DNA from: Branchiostoma floridae
Lineage: Eukaryota > Chordata > Leptocardii > Amphioxiformes > Branchiostomatidae
Length of the DNA: 52,314 nucleotides
Assembly (NCBI RefSeq): GCF_000003815.2
Contig: NC_049980.1
Coordinates: forward strand, 5,024,239 to 5,076,552
Direction of reading: 5' to 3'
Shown: one piece after another, positions 31,824-41,197 of the stretch
Layout: each line of letters opens with the position of its first letter
Numbering within the stretch: position 1 is the stretch's first letter
Made by a program: the position numbers and the translations under genes
The notes under the pieces: generated by a model
Seen by the model: only the letters and a program-made list of their open reading frames with translations
Database searches by the model: none
Told to the model about the DNA's origin: nothing

Positions 31824-32229
31824 TTCCTCGTCCAAAGAGCCAGCTCGGCTATTAATTATAACGTCAGACATGTTTAGACTTGTGTAGAGGCATCTGCTTT
31901 GTGTCTGCAGCGCTTAATGGCAATGTACACGTTCGGTTATCTCCCACACAAATAAATACGACCTGCGGTAATTAACGAAGACATCAATCCGCAATGTTGT
32001 TTTAAACGGCGACATAAATCACAATCAGACCATAGTGGGGTGATTACTTGGATGGCGTTCGCCCGCGCATCAAGTTTTGTCCGTTTGAAAAAAGAGAGGT
32101 TTGCGACAGTAAATCGTACAAGGAAAATTAGCAGATATATGCCAAGTATTGTAAGAAATATCAGCTACTGAATTAGATGTTGTCAAATGCCTCCTTTTAC
32201 CTCCAAGAAAAAATAGTTGGTTATAGTTT
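31824..32229. other. Gene-free stretch
   Basis: Nothing recognised. Confidence 0.4.
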
Positions 32230-32430
32230 TCGGTTTGTCCGTGCACGTGTGTTTCCGTTTTTTTTTATGTGGTCAGCATAACTTTAGAACCTCTGAATGG
32301 ACTGTGATTACATTTGGCATGTAAATTGGTGTGCTTGAAGGACAAAGGTCAAGGTCAAGAAGGGCCTCCTGGTGTGTGTCCTTGGTACTGCAGCCGAACT
32401 TTTTTTTTAAATTTCAATCTTTATTTGACC
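32230..32430 (-). repeat. Dispersed repeat family copy, minus strand
   Basis: Reverse complement of the common tail: ggtcagcataactttagaac, acatttggcatgtaaattgg, aaggacaaaggtcaaggtc and tggtactgcag. Confidence 0.55.
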
Positions 32431-33361
32431 TAGACATGCTATGGTGTTGATTTTGGTAACGTATAGCATTGTTCATCATTTGCCAATTCTGAAGAATTTA
32501 ATGTTTGCCATGACATATTGTAAGTGTTCGGTTTTTGGTCAATCTGACAACTTAGATTTTAGAATCTAGGTAACTTTAATTTTGCCTGTCCTACTTTTTT
32601 TTCAGAACACTCGCATTAGCTTTGGAGTGCCCAGAGAGAATGTCACCCATATAGTCACATAAGTATGGCCTCAGTGAGTGAAATCAACTGGTAGAAGATT
32701 CCTGACGCCTAGACGTAATGAGTCACTCCAGGTCAACATACATACACACATTAATCATTTCACTGCTTTTCATTCGATATTTTCTTGTCAAAGTTCGTTT
32801 CATCCCCGTGGCAGGTTGTTAGTTTAGATAGGAGAGTGTGTGGTTATAACTATAGTGATGGATGGACAAATTACGTGCAGTGGATTGTATGTGTGCATTG
32901 CTTGCCATACATTTGCATGCACTCAATGAACAACATTTGTGATTTATTGATGTATATTGATTAACTTTTTGCCTGATGAGTGCATTGATTGATTTCTTGA
33001 TTGTTGTATTCATGTGGGTAATTGATTTGATTTTTCCGTTGAATTATTGTGGCAATAGCACAACGCAGTTTGGTGATATTACCAACGTTTAGCACAATGA
33101 ATTAGTTTATATGTTGGCGAAATAAATATCATGCATTATGTTAGCTGTAATTTGGAGAAAGAATTTAGATCTGTAAATGGAAGCACGTACATGAAATTAG
33201 ATATAGATGAAGAATCAGTTTATAAAAACGACGTGTACAGAAGTTCTATCACGTTCGCATATCGACATAGTTTATGAAAATGAAATGAAACACTTTATCA
33301 TTAGGAACTTTACATCTGTAAATCAGGTAATATGTCACAAGAAGTGATTTAGATAAAGATA
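32431..33361. other. Gene-free stretch
   Basis: AT-rich; no gene recognised. Confidence 0.4.
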
Positions 33362-33425
33362 TTTGACGTTTGGGACCGCATTGTTCGCAGCGACACCTAG
33401 CTGCAGTTCAAGGTTCACCAGTCAT
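33362..33425 (-). repeat. Dispersed repeat fragment, partner of 3963-4045
   Basis: gacgtttgggaccgcattgt then gcgacacctagctgcag is the reverse complement of the 3963 copy. Confidence 0.5.
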
Positions 33426-33708
33426 GTTTACCCTAAAGAATATGACAGACGGTAAAAAAATGTCGGCTCTTGTAAAATATGTTGTTGTGAATAATACGCT
33501 TTTATATTCAATTTTACACCAATATGATGAAACTATTCACTAAATGTTAAAGAGGAAGCTTGTAAACACACGTCAATATCGTTAGCTTTTACACAGTTCT
33601 GTCTGGAGTTGAAATGTTATCATGTATGTAATGCTGACATTTGCCGACCCGGCCGTCTGACTGTGTAGCACGGAGATCTGATTAGCATTGAACGAGTCTG
33701 ACGACTTC

Positions 33709-33934
33709 GAACGGCGCGGGAGAGAGCGTGAGGAAATGAGATCGTCTGCATATCCCTTGGCAACGGCTCAGATAAAAACGCGGGAAACGAGAGAGAGAGA
33801 TAAATAGATCGTCTGCATTGCCCGTAGAAACGGCTCAGATAGAAAGCGCGAGAAAACGGCGCGGCAGAGAGTGAAAAATATCGTCTGCATCCCCAATAGC
33901 AACGGCTCAGATAGAAGCGCGGGAAACGGCGCAG
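33709..33934. repeat. Minisatellite ending at the retrotransposon's left end
   Basis: About three and a half copies of a 55-72-bp unit (ATCGTCTGCAT ... GCAACGGCTCAGATA ... GCGGGAAACGGCGC) start at 33741, 33808 and 33880, after a partial unit. The array stops exactly where repeat A1 of the Ngaro element begins and does not resume after its right end. Confidence 0.8.
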
Positions 33935-34095
33935 AAATACAGCTTAAGCCGGATTCGGAGACGTTCCCAGTCACCATGCCCTGTTCACGTGTTCATTCGA
34001 TTCCCATTGGCTACGAGGAAAGGCGGGAATATGTTCTGAGCTAGACAGGTCAGTCAAAACACGCCGTTTACTGAGCGGCTGTGTTTGCATTTCCC
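33935..34095 (+). repeat. Split direct repeat A1 (Ngaro left end)
   Basis: 161 bp, starts AAATACAGCTTAAGCC and ends GTGTTTGCATTTCCC. I see no difference from A2. Confidence 0.9.
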
Positions 34096-34336
34096 GTTGC
34101 ATTTTCCGTTCTGGCATCCTTTGCGTTGGCAATTTCTGCCCCCTCTGTATTCTGCTTTGAGACTACACTCTTGACTGATTATTCCCGGTCGGAATCTCTG
34201 GCAAAGACGGTGAGTCGTCTCTATTTCCAGTTTTTTGTCGCTGCTTTGTGCAGCTGTGACGGGGCCCCCAGAAGTTCGGTTGTTCTCTTGTTGCTAAACT
34301 CTTACAGTAGGCGTTGCTTTTGATTCTTAGTACGAC

Positions 34337-34933
34337 ATGGCAGAAGTTGGTCACAGAAAAAGACGAATACTAATCATCGGGCACTCGTTCATACGCAGAC
34401 TGGATGCTTTTGTTGAAAGCAGAACCGAATCAGCATCAGGCCGAGTAGTGAGTAGAGATTTTTGGTTGGAAAACACCGATGTAAAATGGATGTCCTTGTC
34501 TGGCGGCAAAGTTTCGAACTTCGACCAAATGTGTAAGGCCCTGCCAACCGTGGATGATGTCTACCTTGAGTTAGGGTCCAATGATCTGTGTGAGCTCTTC
34601 TGGGAGCCTGAGATAGTGGCTTTACGCATAGTTGGTATGGCAAGTGTAATCAGAAACCGGGCTAATGCCAGACATATCATTGTTGGAGAACCTCTCCCAC
34701 GGGTATTTAACCCACCAAACATACCGTACAATCAGTGCCTAGGTAGGTACCTTGACGCTTTGAGACATGAGGTGGCCAACACTCCTCACATGTCTACATG
34801 GGCACATGTCCGCCTTGTTAATAGGCATTGCCCAGAATATTTTGCAAAAGACGGACACCACCTGTCCCCTTACGGGATGTATCTTCACTTCAAGTCCATC
34901 AGGGGGGCCTTAACAGCAACAAAGGGCATTTAA
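34337..34933 (+). CDS. SGNH-hydrolase-like protein of the Ngaro element
   Basis: 198 residues, starting at an ATG in strong context (gacATGg). Block I is LIIGHSFIRRL with the predicted nucleophile Ser17 (GHS rather than GDS). Block II is the Gly at 56-57 (SLSGGK), block III is LGSNDL with Asn82, and block V is DGHHLSPYG with Asp172 and His175. All four SGNH positions are therefore present and an active esterase fold is plausible. SGNH hydrolases are known as accessory ORFs in some Ngaro and CR1 elements; their role in transposition is not settled. Here it lies alone between A1 and B1, 1.6 kb upstream of gag, and so would need its own promoter or transcript. No signal peptide. Confidence 0.85.
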   Translation: MAEVGHRKRRILIIGHSFIRRLDAFVESRTESASGRVVSRDFWLENTDVKWMSLSGGKVSNFDQMCKALPTVDDVYLELGSNDLCELFWEPEIVALRIVGMASVIRNRANARHIIVGEPLPRVFNPPNIPYNQCLGRYLDALRHEVANTPHMSTWAHVRLVNRHCPEYFAKDGHHLSPYGMYLHFKSIRGALTATKGI

Positions 34934-35244
34934 TTCCCTCTAAAATACATTTTCAATTGGACATTTATACATTGAATCACCCCCCACCCCCCTCGCCCTG
35001 GCCCCTCAACACGCGGTGAGTAGAACAAAAGTAACTTGATATTTGGCGACATTTTTGAAAACTAACGAAATCTTCAAATGTTTTAATACTCGTTTATCAG
35101 TCAGAAAGCAAGGCTATTCATTTACATTCCCTCACCCTACACTTCTTAGCCCCTTATTGCCTGATTGGCTCTTTGGCGGACTAATAGACAGGAGGGTTTT
35201 GCAGTCAGATTTCCCCTGCCACTTGTTAGGCGCGATGGCTTTTG
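34934..35244 (+). other. Ngaro non-coding spacer
   Basis: Between the hydrolase stop and B1. It contains a C-rich tract (34980-35005) and no supported ORF. Confidence 0.6.
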
Positions 35245-35566
35245 GTGGTGGTAAACCAGTACTCAAATTATGTTGGAAATCTTATAATGTTCGTAAACTT
35301 GTATGATTGGCATGTGACCTTTATACGAAAAACCTTTTCACGAGATATATGGAACCGTTGTCATGGTAACCATTTGGCGTGTTGCCAAATATTGAGAATG
35401 ATACATATTTATGTAATGATTCTATGTTTTTTCCATTCTGTATGCCAATCTTGACAATATACCTGTTTTTCCGCCAAAGATGCCAAGTGTGTCAGTTGAA
35501 TTCTTGTCTCCCTGTCCTTATATCGGTCGGAGAAGTAGGCATAAGGGGCTTTTCATGAAATGAAAA
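35245..35566 (+). repeat. Split direct repeat B1 (internal)
   Basis: 322 bp, starts GTGGTGGTAAACCAGTACTC and ends CATGAAATGAAAA. It differs from B2 by two substitutions (T/C near 35290 and near 35499) and overlaps A2 by three bases (AAA). Confidence 0.9.
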
Positions 35567-35724
35567 TACAGCTTAAGCCGGATTCGGAGACGTTCCCAGT
35601 CACCATGCCCTGTTCACGTGTTCATTCGATTCCCATTGGCTACGAGGAAAGGCGGGAATATGTTCTGAGCTAGACAGGTCAGTCAAAACACGCCGTTTAC
35701 TGAGCGGCTGTGTTTGCATTTCCC
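35564..35724 (+). repeat. Split direct repeat A2 (internal)
   Basis: 161 bp, identical to A1 as far as I can read. Directly abuts B1, forming the internal B1-A2 junction expected of Ngaro split repeats. Confidence 0.9.
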
Positions 35725-35969
35725 CCCACACCCAACCCCTATAGAAAAGCCAGAACGTCGACAACATTTGTTGCCTTTCTTTTGTGCTTTGTTTTTCATT
35801 TCACCTATATGTACTCAAGCACAAATTTCAGATCTTCATTCAAAGTTTACGCATAATTCAAATTCACAACAAACAATACCGCAGATGTACCTTCATGTGG
35901 ATATCAATTTATAGGAAAGTCGTTGGACTAATATCAATGTCTGTTCCCAAACAGATGTTGGTATACATA

Positions 35970-36340
35970 TCACGTGCCCTTTGTCCAGGTACCGTTTAGT
36001 GTACCTGTCCATACTTGTAACTATTTACGCATGATTTTGTCGGGGTACTAGGAAGATACCTGTCCGTACATGCGTCAATTGCTTGTTTATATCACATGAT
36101 CTTTGTTCACAAGCAATTGTTTGATTCACATGATCTTGTCGGGGTACGGGCCGGGTACCTGTCCGTACATGTGATTATTTAACGCATGACTTTGTCGGGG
36201 TACTAACAGGGTACCTGTCCGTACATGCGTGGTTCACAAGTAACTGCTTGTTTTATCACATGATTTTGTCGGGGTACCGTTACTGTACCTGTCCGTACAT
36301 GTGATTTATTTGGTGCATGGCTTTGTCGGGGCGGGTTGTC
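35970..36340 (+). repeat. Array of 49-nt hairpin modules in the gag leader
   Basis: Modules at 35970-36018 (diverged), 36027-36075, 36126-36174, 36182-36230 and 36256-36304, plus a partial one from about 36313. Each has an outer arm, TTGTCGGGGTAC, a variable 6-8-nt loop, (G)GTACCTGTCCGTAC and the complementary outer arm. Outer arms alternate between ACGCAT...ATGCGT and TCACAT...ATGTGA, so both sides change together. The inner stem is GGTAC/GTACC. A separate hairpin (CAATTGCTTGT at 36076-36086 with its complement at 36109-36119) fills one spacer. It lies between A2 and the gag ATG. Possible roles: RNA structure for packaging or translation, or binding sites for the recombinase. Confidence 0.85.
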
Positions 36341-36537
36341 CAAGAACCACAGTGACTTAAATAACCTTTGTATCTGACGGTTTGCTTTTTCACCGTTATA
36401 CCGCATTTCTCAGATACCCGGCATGACACTCCAATACAATCGATATAACTAGGAATGTGTCATCATGCATACAAAATTTGTCCTGATGTATTACTCTGCT
36501 CACTGTCTTAACGCTTTACTATTGTCGAGCCCCAGTA

Positions 36538-37743
36538 ATGCCTCCAAGGAAGAAGGCACGCAAAGCAGCGAGGCCGGAAGCCGGGGATGATCCGTCCCCG
36601 ACGGAGCGAGGAGATCAGCCATCTCCAGAGGATGCACCCCCGCAACCTACTCGCAAGGCTCCGGATAAACCCAAGCTGACAATGAAGTTTCTACAAAAGC
36701 AACTAGAGGACTTGCAACAAGTTACTACGCAGATAGCGAACAAACTGAACTCTACAAATTCCAGTGACCCCCAGACTCCAGGTGCGTTACCAACAGACGG
36801 AGGGTCAGCAGGACTTGTAGGTCTTAACACCTCTCCTAGCTCAGTGACTGTAACCCATGTAACCGATACCCCTGGCGTGTTGCCAATAGCTACCACAAGT
36901 GGGGCACTGGATCCTCAGCCCCCATCTCTTCCGTCCATCAACCCAAACGCCCAGATGCCAGGCCTAGGCTCGACCCTGGCTTCCAGCATTCTAGGTACAT
37001 CCTCTCTTACTAAGACAGTTAATGCCTCCGCTCTTAACCAACCAGCGTCAGTAGTTGGGACTCCTGCCATAGAATCTGTCCTTAGCGGTGAGCTCTATAA
37101 AACGGGAGTTCACTTACCTCTGGACACTGGAATACCAGAACCAACGAAGGAGAAAATTTGGCTAGATAAATATGTGGAATTCAAACACTTATTGCCAACT
37201 CATCGTCCCAAAGCGCAATTCAACATCAACCTGGAACCATTAGCAGGACTCCCAACTTTGACGGTGGCAAACAATGTAGAGGACAGTAAGAACTCCCTTT
37301 CCTTAGCACAATGGTCAAACGCATTCGCGATTTACCAGTATATCTATGTCCAGAAGCATGTTCTGCGCAGTACCCAGTTAATCTCTTACGGGTACTTGAT
37401 CCGATCCATGGCAGACCGAGGTGCGCAGTGGGGTAAGTACGATATGTACTTCAGACAGCTAAGACAGATCAACCCAAACCTACCATGGGATGTCCCACAT
37501 CCGCAGCTGTACGTTGATGCCTTCAGTAGCTTGGCACTAGCATCTTCTTCCCCCAAGCCCTCCTTTCCCAAGACCAACAAAATACCCAGAGGCTACTGCT
37601 TTCAATATCACCTCCCCGGAGGCCAGTGCTCCACGACAGGTTGCCCTTACAAGCACTCCTGCCCCACCTGTTCAGGGCCACACAAGGAGCCCAACTGCCC
37701 CAAGAAGGCTCAGCTCAGAAATAACAACACCCGTAATCGCTAA
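36538..37743 (+). CDS. gag: Ngaro Gag-like protein
   Basis: 401 residues. The N-terminus is basic then Pro/Glu-rich (PPRKKARKAARPEAG...), followed by a short coiled coil (about 48-72), a long Ser/Thr/Pro-rich low-complexity region (73-205), and a folded central domain (about 205-330). Near the C-terminus lies a double zinc-binding motif: Cys354-x9-Cys364-x4-Cys369-x3-His373 (CCCH spacing), then Cys375-x2-Cys378-x3-His382-x4-Cys387, a knuckle-like motif. Position directly before RT and the C-terminal nucleic-acid-binding fingers fit the Gag of DIRS/Ngaro elements, which would coat the RNA. The last 200 nt overlap the RT frame. Confidence 0.85.
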   Translation: MPPRKKARKAARPEAGDDPSPTERGDQPSPEDAPPQPTRKAPDKPKLTMKFLQKQLEDLQQVTTQIANKLNSTNSSDPQTPGALPTDGGSAGLVGLNTSPSSVTVTHVTDTPGVLPIATTSGALDPQPPSLPSINPNAQMPGLGSTLASSILGTSSLTKTVNASALNQPASVVGTPAIESVLSGELYKTGVHLPLDTGIPEPTKEKIWLDKYVEFKHLLPTHRPKAQFNINLEPLAGLPTLTVANNVEDSKNSLSLAQWSNAFAIYQYIYVQKHVLRSTQLISYGYLIRSMADRGAQWGKYDMYFRQLRQINPNLPWDVPHPQLYVDAFSSLALASSSPKPSFPKTNKIPRGYCFQYHLPGGQCSTTGCPYKHSCPTCSGPHKEPNCPKKAQLRNNNTRNR

Positions 37744-39298
37744 GAAGCTTAGTTTGTTTCTAGAAGGGTACCCCGACAGGGAAAAAGATTACATCATCAA
37801 AGGCTTTACCTATGGATTTCCATTGGAGTATTTTGGACCTCGAAATTACTTTCCTTCCAAAGTCATGTCCCCCAATCCAGCACAACTTCCAATTATTTTT
37901 GAGAAACTTCAGTCTGAACTGGAACAAGGACGTATAGTGGGTCCATTCGCAGATAAACCATTTCCGAACCTATTCATTTCTCCCATTTATGCGGTTCCCA
38001 AAAAAGCCCCAGGAAAGTATCGGATAATACATGACTTGTCGCATCCCCCGGGGAAAGCAGTGAATAACGGTATTCCTAAAGAGCTATCCTCGGTTTCTTA
38101 TGCCAATATAGACAATGCTATCCGACACATAAAATTGCTAGGACCAGGATGTTTTCTAGCAAAAACGGATGTGGAATCAGCCTTTCGTATTGTTCCCATA
38201 CATCCTAACGACCACCACCTATTAGGATTCTATTTAGACAATGGTTTCTATTATGATCGATGCCTGCCAATGGGAGCTTCAATATCTTGTTCAATTTTTG
38301 AGGCTATTAGTTCGGCCCTTGAGTGGATAGCGGTAAACAAACTCAATATACGCTTCCCTACCCACATATTAGACGATTTCTTGTTCGCAAACCACGCATA
38401 CTCATCTTGCGAACGAGACTTGGTAGCATTTAGCAATATGTGTCAGGAAGTAGGGGTTCCTCTTTCGGAGGAAAAAACCTACTACCCAGATACGACTATG
38501 TCATTTCTAGGCATAGAACTCGACACAAGATTGATGGAGGCGAGATTGCCCATTGACAAATTACAAAAGTGCAAAGAAACTATTCAAGAATTCCTCCTGC
38601 GCTCCTCAGTTTCCTTAAAACAAGTGCAGTCCCTTGTCGGACTACTCAATCACGTATGTCAAGTAGTTGTGCCAGGACGCGCTTTCTTAAGAAGATTGAT
38701 TGATCTAACCAGGAATAGGACATACAAAACAGGCCCTATTCACATCAACAGTGGGGTAAGGCTTGACTTACAAATGTGGGGTCATTTCCTTGACACCTTT
38801 AATGGAAAATCCTTCTTTGTTGACGACCAATTTACTACGGACTCCACGTTAAACCTGTATACAGATGCAGCAGGATCGTTAGGTTATGGCGCAGTTTATG
38901 GCACAGAATGGCTTTACGGAGCTTGGCCACAGGCACTACACTCGACGAATATTACAATATTAGAATTTTATCCAATTGTGCTGGCTTTCCATATCTGGGG
39001 CAAGGAATGGGCGAACCAAAGTATTTTGTTACACACTGACAACCTTGCCCTGGTGCACATAATCAATAAACAGACGTCACGGAACCCTAGGATAATGCCC
39101 TTGGTTCGAATATTTGTTCTTATAAGCCTCCGCCGAAATATTAGATGTCGAGCTGAGCACATACCGGGAACACATAACACGATGGCTGACTGTCTATCTC
39201 GCCTACAGGTAGAGCGGTTCCGCAGGAAATACCCACACATGGCAACTCATCCGGTCAGGGTGCCTCCCCATCTCCTGCCCAGCAGCTTAATCGACTAG
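37541..39298 (+). CDS. pol: Ngaro reverse transcriptase / RNase H
   Basis: Well-conserved protein from about 37754. Numbering residues from 37754: YRIIHDLSHP (89-98), LAKTDVESAF with catalytic Asp139, LPMGASISCSIFE (171-183), ILDD at 205-208 (the Y/F-x-DD box with Leu), and FLGIELDT (251-258). RNase H follows: YTDAAG (Asp371), LEFYPI (Glu404), HTDN (Asp429) and HIPGTHNTMADCLSRL (His474, Asp479). All catalytic acids are kept. The frame is open from 37541, overlaps gag by about 200 nt in the +1 frame and contains no ATG before codon 38 of the conserved part. It is therefore probably made by +1 (or -2) recoding from gag; 37754 itself is TTG. Synthesises element cDNA. Confidence 0.92.
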   Translation, partial: HLLPPSPPFPRPTKYPEATAFNITSPEASAPRQVALTSTPAPPVQGHTRSPTAPRRLSSEITTPVIAKKLSLFLEGYPDREKDYIIKGFTYGFPLEYFGPRNYFPSKVMSPNPAQLPIIFEKLQSELEQGRIVGPFADKPFPNLFISPIYAVPKKAPGKYRIIHDLSHPPGKAVNNGIPKELSSVSYANIDNAIRHIKLLGPGCFLAKTDVESAFRIVPIHPNDHHLLGFYLDNGFYYDRCLPMGASISCSIFEAISSALEWIAVNKLNIRFPTHILDDFLFANHAYSSCERDLVAFSNMCQEVGVPLSEEKTYYPDTTMSFLGIELDTRLMEARLPIDKLQKCKETIQEFLLRSSVSLKQVQSLVGLLNHVCQVVVPGRAFLRRLIDLTRNRTYKTGPIHINSGVRLDLQMWGHFLDTFNGKSFFVDDQFTTDSTLNLYTDAAGSLGYGAVYGTEWLYGAWPQALHSTNITILEFYPIVLAFHIWGKEWANQSILLHTDNLALVHIINKQTSRNPRIMPLVRIFVLISLRRNIRCRAEHIPGTHNTMADCLSRLQVERFRRKYPHMATHPVRVPPHLLPSSLID

Positions 39299-40191
39299 TC
39301 GACAACTTGCTTGTTCAATCCTTAGCACCTTCTACAATCTCAGCTTATCGCCTGGCGTGGCAGCATTTCCGTCAATTCAGCCTTGAAATCCACTGTACAG
39401 CCAATATCAAGCCCCCTATTCCAGAGCCTATAGTATGCCAGTTTATTTCCTACTTACATAGTAAGGGATTTGCCCCAGCGTCGATAGCATCTAAACTTTC
39501 AGCTATAGGTTTCATTCACAAAATCCAAAATCTACAAGACCCCACTTCTACTTTCGTCGTTCGCAAGTTGATGCACTCAATACAAAAGAACCACGTACCC
39601 GACGGAAGGTTGCCCATAACGCCTCCTATTCTTTCCCAATTGATTGATGCCTTGAAGTTCATAAAGACCACGTACTACAATCAGTGCCTGTATGAGGCAA
39701 TGTTCACGTTTATGTTCTACTCTTTAGCTCGCATAAGCGAAGTAACGGTAACTAATTCTTCCCAACACACTCTGACCTTAGCGGACCTCAGGGGTAATCT
39801 GGACTCTAATAGTGGCCTAACTTCCTTCTTGGTACAGTTTAAGACGTACAAACACAGCAGTCCTTCAGCCCAATCCACCATCCAGATCCAACCACACCCA
39901 GATAGTCCGCACTGCCCGGTGGTAAGCCTTGCTAAGTACCTCCAACTACGGGGAAGGAACCCGGGGTACCTGTTCCAACGTAGGGATGGTTGCCCTGTTA
40001 CCAGCGATAACTTTGCCAAGGCATTAAGAGCCTGTGTCCTGCAAGTCAAACTCGATCCACAAAAATACACCTCGCATTCCTTCCGAATTGGAGCTGCTAC
40101 GCAAGCAGCTTTGCAGGGGGTTTCGGATTCGAACCTTCGGCTACTAGGGAGATGGACCTCAGATGCATTTAAAAAATATATTCGCACTTAA
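39190..40191 (+). CDS. Ngaro tyrosine recombinase
   Basis: Numbering from 39307 (a TTG codon, not a start): an N-terminal SAM-like DNA-binding domain (LAPSTISAYRLAWQHF, 6-21), then the catalytic set Arg142 (SLARISEV), Lys179 or Lys182, His257-x2-Arg260 (HSFR), Trp283 (GRW, the His/Trp position) and nucleophile Tyr291. The stop comes three residues after the Tyr. All catalytic residues are present. The frame is open from 39190, overlaps the RT end by about 110 nt in the -1 frame and has no ATG in the overlap (it reads ...NRLVDNLLVQSLAPST). It shares its frame with gag. Presumably integrates the circular cDNA by site-specific recombination. Confidence 0.92.
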   Translation: MSISPTGRAVPQEIPTHGNSSGQGASPSPAQQLNRLVDNLLVQSLAPSTISAYRLAWQHFRQFSLEIHCTANIKPPIPEPIVCQFISYLHSKGFAPASIASKLSAIGFIHKIQNLQDPTSTFVVRKLMHSIQKNHVPDGRLPITPPILSQLIDALKFIKTTYYNQCLYEAMFTFMFYSLARISEVTVTNSSQHTLTLADLRGNLDSNSGLTSFLVQFKTYKHSSPSAQSTIQIQPHPDSPHCPVVSLAKYLQLRGRNPGYLFQRRDGCPVTSDNFAKALRACVLQVKLDPQKYTSHSFRIGAATQAALQGVSDSNLRLLGRWTSDAFKKYIRT

Positions 40192-41197
40192 CTCCATAGA
40201 AGGCACCTGGTTCGTACTTGAACAGCTGAAAAAGATCCCTAATAGACCCTTAAACGGGTATAATCGGCTAACGGCACAATAGGTTGATACCTACTCAACC
40301 TCACCAATAAGAATTATCAACTTTAGACTGAAACCCCTACATAGGGTGAGTTACCCTACAGCCTTGATACATGGTGTGTTACCCATATGTCTGATCAACT
40401 ACAACATTTGAACAGGGTGAGTTACCCAGAGTTCGATAACAACAGTAAGTTCCCTGCTTGCATCCTAAACCAAGCTACATTGGAATACAACGTTTAGGGT
40501 GCCCTGCTCAAGGTTATGATAGCAATAGCTAGCTCCATGCCTGTATTGGACACCTGGCCAGTGCGGCTTTTATGCCGGTATACGGTGAGTTACCTTAGTT
40601 CTGATAATAACAGCTGACTAGTACAGGTTTGTTTGTTTTCTAAACCAAACTGGATAGCATAGCTATACTCTTATAATAAGTAGATTTGTTGATTCTTAGT
40701 CCCTGAGTAGTCTCCCAGTTATGAATGTATTACCTTGCGTAATTCCATACTACCCTACAGCACATAAATGTATGCTAAGTCAATAGAAACTTTTCTTTCT
40801 GTCGTTGCTCCGTAGCGAAATGTATTACCAGGTGTCACTCCATGTCACTTTACGGTAAACAATTTTATGCTAACGCTGTATAGGGAAAAAACAGATAGTT
40901 TACAATACTCAAGGATACGAAGTTAGATTTATAAATAAAGCGATCGACACTGTTAGTCTAAGTTACAGCCATGCTGCTCAGGTTACTTTCATAATATGCC
41001 AGTATTTTTCTCTAAACGTACCCTACAATACTCTACAGATCCTAGGCAACATTTGCATTACGTCAATATTTCAGCATCGCACCTAAAAAGTCGTTTCAGA
41101 CTGTTGTATAGAAACTAGCTCAGACGTTTTGTTTGTTCACCTTCGCCACATTTCAGTTTATTGAACATTTCTTGTTTTTAACGTTTTTAACGTTTAA
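40192..41197 (+). other. Ngaro 3' non-coding region with repeated 13-mer
   Basis: About 1 kb without a gene. GGGTGAGTTACCC or a close variant occurs at 40344, 40373, 40415 and 40584. Each copy has GGGT/ACCC arms and contains a donor-like GTGAGT. Confidence 0.6.

Noticed and set aside
34081-34323. Signal-peptide-like frame just before the hydrolase ORF
   Set aside because: Begins with GTG, not ATG, and overlaps repeat A1; the hydrolase has its own well-placed ATG at 34337.
35242-35454. 70-codon frame repeated at 41198-41407
   Set aside because: Repeated only because it lies inside direct repeats B1 and B2; Cys/Ile/His-rich with no domain.
39717-40187. 156-codon minus-strand frame
   Set aside because: Antisense shadow of the tyrosine recombinase.
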